Notes: generated from the sequence alone by a model not told the origin. Counted from the first letter of the stretch, positions 29,462 through 38,651 are shown. The stretch is DNA of 64,000 nt from Rhizobium ecuadorense (GCF_001187535.1 NZ_LFIO01001304.1:124001-188000), one strand, 5' to 3'. Program-made: numbers and translations.

Positions 29462-30553
29462 ATGAGCCAGCCCGCGACCCACCACTCCTCGCTCAGCTAT
29501 TTCCGCTGGGCCTTCATCGTCACGGCCCTCGGCCTCGTTCTTGGCGCCGTGCTCGGCTGGCAAACGACAGGCACGATCGGCGGCATGGCGACCGTCTTCT
29601 TCATCTGCACAGTGCTTGCGGTGCTGGAGATCTCGCTCTCCTTCGACAATGCCATCGTCAACGCCAACAAGCTGAAGGAGATGACGCCGGTCTGGCAGAA
29701 GCGCTTCCTCACCTGGGGCATCATCATCGCCGTCTTCGGCATGCGCATCGTCTTTCCGCTGGCGATCGTTGCGATCGCGGCGCGGATCGGCCCCTGGGAT
29801 GCGCTTGTGCTTGCCGCCCGTGAGCCGGAAGAATATGCCCGCATCATGAATGACGCGCATCTGCCGATCGCAGCCTTCGGCGGCACCTTCCTGATGATGG
29901 TCGGCCTCAGCTATTTCTTCGACCACGAGAAGAAAGTCCATTGGTTCCGCGGCCTGGAAAAGGTGATGGCGCGCTCGGCCACCATCAGGGGCATCGAGAT
30001 CGCTTTCGTGCTGGCGCTGATGCTTGTTTTCTCCTGGCTGATCGGCGGCGAGGAAGCCAGCATCTTCGTTCATTGCGCCATATACGGGCTGCTCACCTTC
30101 CTCGCGGTCGAGGTGGTGGGTGAACTGCTCGATGCCTCGCAGCAGACAATGAGCGCTGCCGCCAAGGGCGGCCTCGGCGCCTTCATCTATCTCGAGGTGC
30201 TGGATGCCAGCTTCTCCTTCGACGGCGTCATCGGCGCCTTCGCCTTGACGCAGAACCTCTTCGTCATCGCGATCGGCCTCGGCATCGGCGCCATGTATGT
30301 GCGCTCGATGACGATCATGCTGGTGGAAAAGGGAACGCTTGCCGAATACCGCTATCTCGAGCACGGCGCCTTCTACGCCATCCTGATCCTCTCGGTGATC
30401 ATGTATGCGCAGACCCTGGTGCACATCCCCGAAGTGATCACCGGTCTCGGCGGCGCGACCCTGATCGGCCTGTCGCTCTGGTCGTCGATCCGCCACAACA
30501 AGCGCGAGCGGATGGAAGATCACGCCGCCCGGCAGGAAGAGCTTCACGCCTGA
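29462..30553 (+). CDS. DUF475 / TerC-superfamily integral membrane protein
   Basis: A 363-residue protein with about nine hydrophobic segments. The family motifs are VLEISLSFDNAIVNANKL near 60 and YLEVLDASFSFDGVIGAFA near 245, where acidic residues inside membrane helices suggest a cation path. The C-terminus is charged and cytoplasmic. Relatives such as YkoY, Alx and MeeF are linked to manganese export and metalation of exported proteins. The ATG at 29462 follows GAGGTGCGG. It is the first gene after the structured leader, and the stop is followed 10 bases later by a 16-bp hairpin. Confidence 0.82.
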   Translation: MSQPATHHSSLSYFRWAFIVTALGLVLGAVLGWQTTGTIGGMATVFFICTVLAVLEISLSFDNAIVNANKLKEMTPVWQKRFLTWGIIIAVFGMRIVFPLAIVAIAARIGPWDALVLAAREPEEYARIMNDAHLPIAAFGGTFLMMVGLSYFFDHEKKVHWFRGLEKVMARSATIRGIEIAFVLALMLVFSWLIGGEEASIFVHCAIYGLLTFLAVEVVGELLDASQQTMSAAAKGGLGAFIYLEVLDASFSFDGVIGAFALTQNLFVIAIGLGIGAMYVRSMTIMLVEKGTLAEYRYLEHGAFYAILILSVIMYAQTLVHIPEVITGLGGATLIGLSLWSSIRHNKRERMEDHAARQEELHA

Positions 30554-30557
30554 CGAT

Positions 30558-30617
30558 GACAATGCATGTCGCCCGGAACTGCGCCGCGGTTCCGGGCGAC
30601 ATGCATAAACAAAGACT
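30558..30617 (-). repeat. Dispersed intergenic repeat, copy 2, with a perfect 16-bp stem
   Basis: GCATGTCGCCCGGAAC (30564-30579) and its exact reverse complement (30589-30604) surround a 9-base loop. Read on the minus strand it aligns with copy 1 at 26350-26410. It directly follows the TerC gene and may work as an mRNA 3' end structure. Confidence 0.75.
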
Positions 30618-30664
30618 AAGGCCGCAGCGCTTGGCGTCGCGGCACTCTCTTTCGGACAAAACAA

Positions 30665-30739
30665 AGCCCGCGACCACTAGTGAACTGCCCCCGAAAGTTG
30701 GACGACAACCTTCGGGGCAGTTCACGGGGGTTGCGGGCT
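30665..30739. repeat. 75-bp nested palindrome, IS-end or MITE-like
   Basis: The outer arms AGCCCGCGACC (30665-30675) and GGTTGCGGGCT (30729-30739) enclose inner arms TGAACTGCCCCCGAAAGTTG (30681-30700) and CAACCTTCGGGGCAGTTCA (30706-30724). The inner arms resemble IS3-family terminal repeats facing each other with no transposase between. It separates convergent genes and could terminate both. Confidence 0.65.
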
Positions 30740-30766
30740 AATTCATTCATGCATGGCTTGAAGCTG

Positions 30767-30937
30767 TTAGCGGGAAGCCTGACCGAAGGCGGCCGGGTCG
30801 ATGCCAAGTTCCCTCAGATCGCGGGCACGCGGTCGGCGACCGGCTTCAACGGCGGCGCTGACGGCATTTGCGGCGCCAAGCACGGCAAATGCGCGACCAA
30901 AGAAACCCGTGCGAACTGAACTGCGGATGGCGGACAT
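30767..30937 (-). CDS. Small DUF1127-like protein
   Basis: A 56-residue protein. The C-terminal half, RRPRARDLRELGIDPAAFG, matches the Arg-rich, L-x-D-I/G-type end of DUF1127 (YjiS-like) small proteins, some of which in Agrobacterium bind RNA and affect phosphate and small-RNA regulation. The N-terminal half is Ala/Phe-rich and lacks the usual W. AGAGGA lies 8 bases before ATG 30937. The frame is open upstream to 31054 but lacks support. Confidence 0.65.
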   Translation of the reverse strand: MSAIRSSVRTGFFGRAFAVLGAANAVSAAVEAGRRPRARDLRELGIDPAAFGQASR

Positions 30938-31087
30938 TGTCCATTTCCTCTTGTTTTGATTGACCGCTTGTAGATGGTATCGCGCAGGCACCACCACAAT
31001 GCTCAGAAAATCACCGCAGCCATGCAAAAACAGAAGGCCGACGCATGTTTCCATGGCCGGCCTTGAGGCAGGGGTAATGTCGTCTTT

Positions 31088-32605
31088 TTAGTCTTCGTTT
31101 GCCGCGAGCTGCGACAGCACCTGGCCGCGGCCGCGAATCCGCAGGATCAGCGGGATGAGAAAGGCCGCTGCGGCAACGATCAGCAGGCCTGCCGCAATCG
31201 GCGACATCACCAGCGTCGTGACGTCGCCCTGGCTGATCGCCAGCGCACGGCGGAGCTGCTGCTCGGCAAGCGGCCCGAGGATCAGGCCGACGACGGTCGG
31301 CGCAATCGGATAGCCGAAGAGCCGCATCACGTAACCGAGCAGGCCGAAGGCGAGCAACATGCCGAGCTCGAACACCGACGGGTTGGCGCCGATCGTCCCG
31401 AGCGTCGCAAACAGCAGAATGCCCGCATAGAGCCACGGCTTCGGGATCGTCAGCAGCTTTACCCAGAGCCCGATCATCGGCAAGTTCAAGACCAGCAGCA
31501 TCGCATTGGCGATGAGCAGGCTGGCGATCAGCCCCCAGACGAGCTGCGGGTTGGTGGCAAACAGCAGCGGCCCCGGCTGCAAGCCGTATTGCTGGAAGCC
31601 GGCAAGCATGATTGCCGCCGTCGCCGTCGTCGGCAGGCCGAGCGTCAGAAGCGGCACCAGCGTGCCGGCGGCCGAGGCGTTATTGGCAGCCTCCGGACCG
31701 GCCACGCCTTCGATCGCGCCATGGCCGAACTCCTCGGGGTTCTTCGCCAGCCGCTTTTCGGTGGCGTAGGAGAGGAAAGTGCCGATTTCGGCGCCGCCCG
31801 CCGGCATGGCGCCGATCGGAAAGCCGATCAGCGTGCCGCGCAGCCAGGGCTTCCACGAACGCGACCAGTCCTGCGCCGTCATCCACAGCGAACCCTTGAC
31901 CGCCTCGACCTTCTCGGCGATCCGGTTGCCCTGCGCGGCGATGTAAAGCGTCTCGCCGATCGCAAACATCGCCACCGCAAGCGTCGTCACTTCGACACCG
32001 TCGAGCAGGTCGGGAATGCCGAAGGAAAGCCGCGCCTGCCCCGTTTGCTGGTCGATGCCGACCATGGCGAGTGCGAAGCCGATGAACAGCGAGGTCAGGC
32101 CCCTGAGGGCTGAATCGCCGAAGGCCGAGGAGACGGTGACGAAGGCCAGCACCATCAGCGCGAAATATTCGCGCGGCCCGAAGACCAGCGCCAGCTTGAC
32201 GATATAGGGCGCGATGAAGGCAAGCCCGAGGGTGGCGATCAGGCCGGCGGCGAAGGAGCCGATCGCCGCGGTCGCCAGCGCCGGTCCGCCGCGCCCGGCG
32301 CGCGCCATCTTGTTGCCCTCGAGCGCGGTGACGATCGAGGCGCTTTCACCCGGCGTGTTGAGCAGGATCGAGGTCGTCGAACCGCCATACATGCCGCCGT
32401 AATAGATGCCGGCGAACATGATCAGCGAGCCGCCGGGATCGAGCTTGTAGGTGACGGGCAACAGCAGCGCCACGGTGAGCGCCGGGCCGATGCCGGGCAG
32501 CACGCCGACGGCGGTGCCGAGCGTCACGCCGACCAGCGCATAAACCAGGTTCATCGGCTGCATCGCAACCAGGATACCCTGCCATAGGAATTCGAATGTG
32601 CTCAT
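31088..32605 (-). CDS. tctA: Tripartite tricarboxylate transporter, large permease TctA
   Basis: A 505-residue inner-membrane permease with about 11-12 hydrophobic segments. Typical TctA blocks are GVLPGIGPALTVALLLP near 35, YYGGMYGGSTTSILLNTPGE near 68 and GAMPAGGAEIGTFLSYATEKRLAK near 270. With TctB and TctC it takes up citrate or related carboxylates using the ion gradient. ATG 32605 is preferred to the open frame at 32635. It is last in the tctCBA operon, 88 bases after tctB. Confidence 0.92.
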   Translation of the reverse strand: MSTFEFLWQGILVAMQPMNLVYALVGVTLGTAVGVLPGIGPALTVALLLPVTYKLDPGGSLIMFAGIYYGGMYGGSTTSILLNTPGESASIVTALEGNKMARAGRGGPALATAAIGSFAAGLIATLGLAFIAPYIVKLALVFGPREYFALMVLAFVTVSSAFGDSALRGLTSLFIGFALAMVGIDQQTGQARLSFGIPDLLDGVEVTTLAVAMFAIGETLYIAAQGNRIAEKVEAVKGSLWMTAQDWSRSWKPWLRGTLIGFPIGAMPAGGAEIGTFLSYATEKRLAKNPEEFGHGAIEGVAGPEAANNASAAGTLVPLLTLGLPTTATAAIMLAGFQQYGLQPGPLLFATNPQLVWGLIASLLIANAMLLVLNLPMIGLWVKLLTIPKPWLYAGILLFATLGTIGANPSVFELGMLLAFGLLGYVMRLFGYPIAPTVVGLILGPLAEQQLRRALAISQGDVTTLVMSPIAAGLLIVAAAAFLIPLILRIRGRGQVLSQLAANED

Positions 32606-32693
32606 CTTGGTGTCCCAAGCAGCGTTCCCGACCATGCGATTTCGAGGTCAGGCGCCGCGTAAAATCAAAAGAGCTGACAGCGCGTCCGCGCGG

Positions 32694-33185
32694 TCAGAAG
32701 AACAGACGTTCGAGCGGGCCGGCCGGCAGCGTCAACTGCAGCAGCTGCGAGAAGATCGACCAGACGACGAAGCTGAGAACGATGCCGAGCGGCAGCGAGA
32801 ACCAGAGCTTGCGTTTGCCGAAGCCGCGTGCCGTCAGCGCGAAGAGGATGCCGGTGGCGATCGAGAAGCCGGCAACGCGCAGCAGCAGCATTTGGCCGGC
32901 AAGACCGGCAACGATCCAGATGACCGGCGCCACTTCCTGCTGATCGCGCTCCGGAAACTCGCCGCGCCAGGCTTCGGCGACTGTCCAGATCCCGAGACAG
33001 AAGAGGCCGAACGCCACCACTTGAGGCACTGTCGCCGGGCCGATGCGGTCGTATTGCGCGATCGTTTTCAGATGCGAGGCATCCCAGGCCATCACGCCGG
33101 CGATGACGAAGAGGAAAACGGCAATGATGAACGCCGCCCAATCAGGGCGGCGTGTCGTTGCCGAGGAGGTGTTATCCTCGCTCAT
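32694..33185 (-). CDS. tctB: Tripartite tricarboxylate transporter, small subunit TctB
   Basis: A 163-residue protein with four hydrophobic segments (residues ~16-34, 50-66, 85-115, 125-150), matching the TctB family. The start overlaps the tctC stop by 4 bases, indicating coupled translation. It is the small membrane subunit that works with TctA. Confidence 0.88.
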   Translation of the reverse strand: MSEDNTSSATTRRPDWAAFIIAVFLFVIAGVMAWDASHLKTIAQYDRIGPATVPQVVAFGLFCLGIWTVAEAWRGEFPERDQQEVAPVIWIVAGLAGQMLLLRVAGFSIATGILFALTARGFGKRKLWFSLPLGIVLSFVVWSIFSQLLQLTLPAGPLERLFF

Positions 33186-34126
33186 TGAACAAGTCCGATA
33201 TCTTTGAGAATGCCTTCGGTAGCGGAGACATCCTTCTCGAGCTGCGCCTTGAAGGCGTCGCCGGACAGATAGGTGTCGGCCCAGCCCTTGGTCTTCAGCG
33301 TTTCCTGCCAGGTGGCGGAGCTGTGCAGCTTCTCGAAATCGGCGGTGACGCCTGCCACCTGTTCTGGCGACAGGCCCGGGGCTGCGGCAACCATGCGCCA
33401 GTTCTGGATGGTGACGTCGGTGCCGGCTTCCTTCAGCGTCGGGGCATCGACGCCGTCGATGCGCTTGTCGCTGGAGACGGCGAGAAGACGGAGTGTGCCG
33501 GATTTCACCTGCGATTCGAACTCGCTGTAGCTCGAGACGCCGGCCGTGACCTGGCCGCCGAGAATGGCGGCGAGCGCTTCACCGCCGCCGGAGAAGGCGA
33601 CATAGTTGATCTTCGTCGGGTCGACGCCGGAGGCCTTGGCGATCAGGCCGACCGTGATGTGGTCGGTACCGCCGGCCGAACCGCCGCCCCAGGAAACTGC
33701 GCCCGGATCCTTCTTCAGCGCCGCAACCAGATCGGCCATGGTCTTGATCTCGGAAGAGGCCGGAACGACGACGGCTTCATATTCACCGGTCAGACGGGCG
33801 ATCGGCGTGACGTCCTTGAGTGTTACCGGCGACTTGTTGGTCAGGATCGCGCCGACCATGACATAGCCGCCGACGATCAGCGAGTTCGGATTGCCGGCAG
33901 CCTGGCTGCTGAACTGCGCCAGGCCGATGGTGCCGCCGGCGCCAGGCACGTTCTGGACCTGCACGTTGCCGGAGATCTTCTCCTGCTGCAGCGCGGTCTG
34001 CAGCGAACGGGCCGTCTGGTCCCAGCCGCCGCCGGGAGCGGCCGGCGCGATGATGGTGTAGTCGGCCGCATAGGCCGGCAGCGCGATGGTCGCTGCAAGA
34101 AGAGTTGCGATGAAACTATGCTTCAC
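33182..34126 (-). CDS. tctC: Tripartite tricarboxylate transporter, binding protein TctC (Bug family)
   Basis: A 314-residue periplasmic binding protein with a signal peptide (residues 1-20, cut after AYA). The family blocks are APAAPGGGWDQTARSLQ near 27, VQNVPGAGGTIGLAQF near 57, and GGGSAGGTDHITVGLIA with the ligand-loop region near 150. Carboxylates are the usual ligands, though Bug proteins also bind amino acids and nicotinate. First gene of tctCBA. A candidate operator lies upstream at 34292-34307. Confidence 0.92.
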   Translation of the reverse strand: MKHSFIATLLAATIALPAYAADYTIIAPAAPGGGWDQTARSLQTALQQEKISGNVQVQNVPGAGGTIGLAQFSSQAAGNPNSLIVGGYVMVGAILTNKSPVTLKDVTPIARLTGEYEAVVVPASSEIKTMADLVAALKKDPGAVSWGGGSAGGTDHITVGLIAKASGVDPTKINYVAFSGGGEALAAILGGQVTAGVSSYSEFESQVKSGTLRLLAVSSDKRIDGVDAPTLKEAGTDVTIQNWRMVAAAPGLSPEQVAGVTADFEKLHSSATWQETLKTKGWADTYLSGDAFKAQLEKDVSATEGILKDIGLVQ

Positions 34127-34291
34127 GATGTGTCCTCCGTGGGCGGCTGAGCGAACCGCCTGTTATTCTCTGGGAATCGGGAGGAACGACCGACAGCGGA
34201 CACGATTGTCCTGATGACGAGCAGAATACCTCCCAAGGCTTCAGCTCTCCGCCTCCACGGAGAAGAAGTAGCCAAAGCCACCACAACAAGC

Positions 34292-34307
34292 TGTCATTTA
34301 GCTGACA
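34292..34307. promoter_or_regulatory. Candidate operator upstream of tctC
   Basis: TGTCA and TGACA form an inverted repeat with a 6-base spacer, about 165 bases before the tctC start. It could bind the TctD-type regulator encoded at 38.8 kb. Short and unproven. Confidence 0.3.
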
Positions 34308-34409
34308 TCGGCGAGATATCCAGGAGAGGAGGCCACTTTTTTGCCGCAATTGCCAGGCGCCGGTCTAAACCGAAGTCCTATGTGTGGACCGGCCGAACCA
34401 CGAAACGCT

Positions 34410-35474
34410 TCACTGCGCCCGCAGAACCTCGTTCCAGTGCGCGATCAGCCGCGCCCGTTTCACCTGGTCGAGATAGACCATCAACCCGGGGCTGACCGGC
34501 ACCGGTCGAAGCTGGGCGCCGAGCAGTTCCTGCAGCGTATTGGCGGTATTTTCTCCCGCCACCTCGGGGCTGACCGCCGGGATCTGCAGCTCGCGCGCCA
34601 TGATCGTCTGCCCTTCCCTCGACATGAAGAAGGTCAGATAACGCCGGCCGAGCTCCGGCTCGGCGGCCGCCTGCGGCACCAGCCCGATCCGCGACATCAC
34701 CACGGTATAGTCTTTCGGCAGCACGATGCCGACATCCGGATATCGCGACGCCCAGTCGGCCGCATAGGAGCCGAGAATATTGTAACCGAGCACGAAGCGC
34801 CCGTCGGCAACACGCTCCAGGATCGCCGAACTCGTCGAATAGAGCTTGACGCCGGCAGCCCCCATCGCTCCGATCACCGACCAGATATCGCCGAACTGCT
34901 CCTGGTCGCGCGCCATGAACAGAAAACCGACGCCGGAGCGTTCGATATCGTAGGTGCCGATCCGCCCATAGACCCCGTTGCCCTTGCGGGTCAGGTAATC
35001 GACGAATTCCGCCCGCGAGCTCGGCACCGGCTCATGCACAAAGCTCGGCTTGTGATAGACGAACACCGCCGGCTCGAAGGTCAGCGCATAGGCGGTGTTG
35101 CGCCAGTTCGCCCATTTCGGCCATGCCGCACTCATCGGCAGGTTGCTGACCTGCGCATATCCGTCGTTGGAGAGTTTGACCTGCAGGTCCATCGCCGAGG
35201 AAAAGGCGAAATCCGCGGTCTTCTTGCCGGCATCCGTCTCCCTGACGATCCGGTCGTAGATATCGCCGGTCAGCATATCCTCGTATTTGACCGCAACGTC
35301 GGGATTGGCTTCCTGGAAACCCCGGATCATCGGCTGCGCCAACGGCTCGTCGAGCGAGGAATAGACCGTCAGCACCGGCGCATCCGAATTGCCCGATTTC
35401 GCCGCATAGAAGGCCTGATCGGCCAGCGCAAAGCCGGGCCAGAACGCCAGCAGCAAGATGAAAACTCTCCTCAT
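34410..35474 (-). CDS. Periplasmic binding protein, Fbp/ABC-type, without its permease
   Basis: A 354-residue protein with a signal peptide (residues 1-18, cut after ALA). The solute-binding fold begins LTVYSSLDEPLAQPMIRGF, as in iron(III)/ABC substrate-binding proteins of the extracellular binding protein family 1 type. No ABC permease or ATPase gene is adjacent. It lies upstream of tctCBA on the same strand with 283 bases between. In related genomes similar proteins sit with TctD/TctE-type two-component genes, so it may present a ligand to that sensor. Ligand unknown. Confidence 0.75.
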   Translation of the reverse strand: MRRVFILLLAFWPGFALADQAFYAAKSGNSDAPVLTVYSSLDEPLAQPMIRGFQEANPDVAVKYEDMLTGDIYDRIVRETDAGKKTADFAFSSAMDLQVKLSNDGYAQVSNLPMSAAWPKWANWRNTAYALTFEPAVFVYHKPSFVHEPVPSSRAEFVDYLTRKGNGVYGRIGTYDIERSGVGFLFMARDQEQFGDIWSVIGAMGAAGVKLYSTSSAILERVADGRFVLGYNILGSYAADWASRYPDVGIVLPKDYTVVMSRIGLVPQAAAEPELGRRYLTFFMSREGQTIMARELQIPAVSPEVAGENTANTLQELLGAQLRPVPVSPGLMVYLDQVKRARLIAHWNEVLRAQ

Positions 35475-35520
35475 GCAGCAACAATGCCTGAGCGCGCCGG
35501 GGGGAGCAAGTGCGCCGAAT

Positions 35521-36390
35521 CTAGGCGATGACCCACTCCATCAGCGCATTTTGCGCGTGCAACAGAAAGGCCTTGGCGGCGCGGCTTTGGCAAAGCGAAT
35601 GCGCCATCGCCTTGGCCGTCACCTCCTGGCCGCGCGTCACCGGCGGGCAGGGCAGGAAGATCGCATCTTCTGGCAAACGATCGAGAATTTCGGTCCCGAT
35701 CCTGTAGCCGGCAAGCGCCTCCGAGGCGACGTCACCCGGCAATGAATCGGTGATGACGACGTCGGCATCCGATAGCTCGCCCATATCGGTGCTCGCGCGA
35801 AAGCGCTCGTTGAGCAGTGCGGCGTCATTTATATGCCAGCGTTCGGGATAGACCTGCACCACCTCGATCGGCAACACGATCGACGCCTCGACCCAGGAGC
35901 GGAGGATATTTGCGTCCGCCGCCACGCCAACGACCTTCAACCCGTCGATCGAGCCGCGCCGGCTCTCGATATAGGCAAGATCGCCGAGCGTCTCGCAAGG
36001 ATGGTTGGAGCGTGTGCGTGCATTGATGACAGGCACCGGCGCGGCTGCCGCCACCGCCTTCAGCGTATTGAGCTCCTTCGTGCGGATCACCAGCATGTCG
36101 AACCAGTTGCCGAGATAACCCGCAAGATCGCCGGACTCCTCCCGCGCATTGAAGCCGATCGGCACATGCACGCAGATACCGCCCATCGCCTGGACGCCGA
36201 GATCGAAGGCAGTCGTATTGCGCCAGCCACCGTCGTCGGCAATCAGCGCGACTCGTTTGCCCGTCAGGCTCTGCGGCATGGAGCGCTCATCCCAAGCTAT
36301 GGCAAGCTCCCGGGCGCGAGCGATAATCGACCGAAGTCCGGCCTCCGGAATATCATGAAACGCCAGAAAATCCCGGGCCGAACCTGTCAT
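35521..36390 (-). CDS. Ornithine carbamoyltransferase-like protein with altered active-site motifs
   Basis: A 289-residue protein in the aspartate/ornithine carbamoyltransferase fold. The N-terminus DFLAFHDIPEAGLRSII aligns with the OTCase start. The carbamoyl-phosphate motif STRT is replaced by GWRN (residues 55-58). The HPCQ motif reads HPCE (130-133). The late HCLPAHRGEEV motif reads PCPPVTRGQEV and the SMG loop reads SLPG. It therefore may not make citrulline and could act on another amine or be regulatory. It is shorter than normal OTCases. ATG 36390 is chosen because homology begins there. Confidence 0.65.
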   Translation of the reverse strand: MTGSARDFLAFHDIPEAGLRSIIARARELAIAWDERSMPQSLTGKRVALIADDGGWRNTTAFDLGVQAMGGICVHVPIGFNAREESGDLAGYLGNWFDMLVIRTKELNTLKAVAAAAPVPVINARTRSNHPCETLGDLAYIESRRGSIDGLKVVGVAADANILRSWVEASIVLPIEVVQVYPERWHINDAALLNERFRASTDMGELSDADVVITDSLPGDVASEALAGYRIGTEILDRLPEDAIFLPCPPVTRGQEVTAKAMAHSLCQSRAAKAFLLHAQNALMEWVIA

Positions 36391-36504
36391 CCAAAATCTC
36401 CGTCGCGCACGAAACGCCGCCACAATAACCGGCATCGGTCTCGCAGCAACCCGAATCACATTCCCTACGGTGTTGGATACCGCTGGCAATATTCCGCCCC
36501 AAAC

Positions 36505-36537
36505 CGATCGGCGACTACTTTTTTATATCGCCGATCG
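36505..36537. promoter_or_regulatory. Inverted repeat in the gap between OTCase-like and cyclase genes
   Basis: CGATCGGCGA and TCGCCGATCG form a perfect 10-bp inverted repeat with a 13-base T-rich spacer. It lies in the 392-base divergent gap 36391-36782. It could be an operator or a hairpin; nothing else is evident in the gap. Confidence 0.4.
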
Positions 36538-36782
36538 CGAAGCATCGACGGAAGCACATCATTTCCTGCTTCTCCGATTAGAAACGGATTTCATCACAAA
36601 GGATTATCGCTGAACACCATCCTTCACCCATTCAGAGTATTGATGAAGATCGGCGACGCTATATGGTCGCGCTGCCGTGTCAAAACGTCGAATCCGCCCG
36701 AATTTCTATTCAGGAGGCGACTCTCCACGACAAAAACTCTATAAAAAGCTGGACTAAACTGGGAAGATCCATGGGAGGGGTC

Positions 36783-38651
36783 ATGGAACGACGACTGAGC
36801 GCTATTCTCGCTGCGGATGTCGTTGGCTATAGCCGACTGATGGGCATTGATGAGGCCGGCACGCTGCAGGCGCTGAACCGCCACCGCTGCGAACTGGTCG
36901 ATATCCGGATTTCAGACTACAAGGGCCGGATCGTCAAACTCACCGGCGACGGCATCCTTGCCGAATTCCAGAGCGTGGTGAACGCCGTTGCCTGCGCCGC
37001 CGAAATCCAGCGCAGCATGGCCGCCCGCAACGAGAAAGTGCCGAAGGACGAGCGCGTCGAATTCCGTATCGGTATCAATCTCGGCGACGTCGTGGTCGAG
37101 AACGGCGATATCTTCGGAGACGGCGTCAATCTTGCCGCCAGGCTTGAGGGCATCGCGGCGCCGGGCGGCATCGCCGTGTCGGCCTCGGTGCGCGACCAGG
37201 TCGGCTCGCGCCTCAATCTCGGCTTCGAATTCATCGGCGAGCATGTGCTGAAGAATATCCGGCAGCCGGTTCAGGTCTATACCGTCACCCTGGCGCCGCC
37301 CTCCTCGGCGAAATTGGTCGCGCAGAACCGCAATACCTGCTTCATCGCCGTGCTGCCCTTCACCAATATGAGCGGCGATGCCGACCAGGACTATTTCTCT
37401 GACGGCATCACCGAAGACATCATCACCGATCTCTCCAAGATCTCCAGCCTGCACGTGGTGCCGCGCAATACCATTTTCACCTACAAGGGCATATCGGTGA
37501 AGGTGAAGCGGCTCGCCCAGGAACTCGGCGTGCGCTACGTGCTCGAGGGCAGTGTGCGCATCTTCGGCAATCGTGTGCGCATTTCCGGCCAGTTGATCGA
37601 CACCGCCAATGGCGATCATCTCTGGGCCGAACGTTATGACCGCGATCTGACCGACATCTTCGCCATCCAGGACGAGATCACCCACGCGATCGTCGGCCAG
37701 TTGAAGGTGCGTCTGCTGCCGGAGGAGAAGAAGGCGATCGCCAACGAGCCGACCGCCAATGTCGAGGCCTATACCTATTATCTCAGGGGTCGCCAGCTCT
37801 CCCACACCTGGACCAAATCCTATCTCCAGCTTGCAAGGCGGATGTTCTGCAAGGCGGTCGAACTCGACCCGGATTATGCCCGCGCCTATGCAGGCATCGC
37901 CGATTGCGACGCGGCGATCCGCGATTGGGCAGCTGATGACGTGCCGCTGCGGCGCATCCTTGAGATGAGCGCCCGCGCGCTTGCGCTTGATCCCGACCTT
38001 CCCGAGGCCCACGCCTCTCACGGTCTGGCCCTGCATCAGAGCGGCTTTGACGAGAGGGCGGCCGCGGCCTTCGAACGAGCATTGGCGCTCGACCCAAACC
38101 TCTTCGAGGCGAATTTCCATTATGCCCGGTTCTTCTTCATGCGCGGCAACTTCGCCGAATCGGTTCAATATTTCACCCGCGCCGCTTCGATCCGCCCTGA
38201 TGACTACGTCTCGCCGATCCATCTGATGTCTGCCTACCGCTCGCTCGGCCGTGTGTCGGATACGGAAAACTGGGCGCGCCTCGGCCTGTTGCGCGCCGAA
38301 CGCGCGCTGAACCTCAATCCGGAAAATTCTGGCCCGGCCCATCGCGGCGCGCTGGCGCTTGCTCATATGGGCGACGCCATGAGGGCACGCGACTGGGCGG
38401 CGCGGGCGATCGCCATCGATCCTGATGACATCGTCGCGCAGTATAATCTGGCCTGCGTCTATTCCGTCCTCGGCGACGTCGACCAGGCTATCGATCTCCT
38501 TGAGAAGTTACTGCCGCACAGCTCCGTCTACCATATCAAATGGTTCAACAATGATTCCGATCTCGACAACATCCGCGACGATCCCCGCTTCCGAAGGCTG
38601 CTGGACGCCGCGATGATGCAGCGCGAACGGGTCGAAAGGACCGGGAGCTGA
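36783..38651 (+). CDS. Class III adenylate/guanylate cyclase with TolB-like and TPR regions
   Basis: A 622-residue cytoplasmic signalling protein. Residues ~5-170 are a class III cyclase domain, with metal Asp12 (AADVVGYSRLM) and Asp56 (LTGDGILAEF), and FRIGINLGDVVVENGDIFGDGVNLAARLE. Residues ~190-330 match the TolB-like/FlgO region (FIAVLPFTNMSGD ... LEGSVRI). Residues ~345-600 hold TPR-type repeats with ALALDP and ALNLNP ends. Rhizobia carry many such cyclases whose signals are mostly unknown. GGGAGG lies 5 bases before ATG 36783. Confidence 0.88.
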   Translation: MERRLSAILAADVVGYSRLMGIDEAGTLQALNRHRCELVDIRISDYKGRIVKLTGDGILAEFQSVVNAVACAAEIQRSMAARNEKVPKDERVEFRIGINLGDVVVENGDIFGDGVNLAARLEGIAAPGGIAVSASVRDQVGSRLNLGFEFIGEHVLKNIRQPVQVYTVTLAPPSSAKLVAQNRNTCFIAVLPFTNMSGDADQDYFSDGITEDIITDLSKISSLHVVPRNTIFTYKGISVKVKRLAQELGVRYVLEGSVRIFGNRVRISGQLIDTANGDHLWAERYDRDLTDIFAIQDEITHAIVGQLKVRLLPEEKKAIANEPTANVEAYTYYLRGRQLSHTWTKSYLQLARRMFCKAVELDPDYARAYAGIADCDAAIRDWAADDVPLRRILEMSARALALDPDLPEAHASHGLALHQSGFDERAAAAFERALALDPNLFEANFHYARFFFMRGNFAESVQYFTRAASIRPDDYVSPIHLMSAYRSLGRVSDTENWARLGLLRAERALNLNPENSGPAHRGALALAHMGDAMRARDWAARAIAIDPDDIVAQYNLACVYSVLGDVDQAIDLLEKLLPHSSVYHIKWFNNDSDLDNIRDDPRFRRLLDAAMMQRERVERTGS

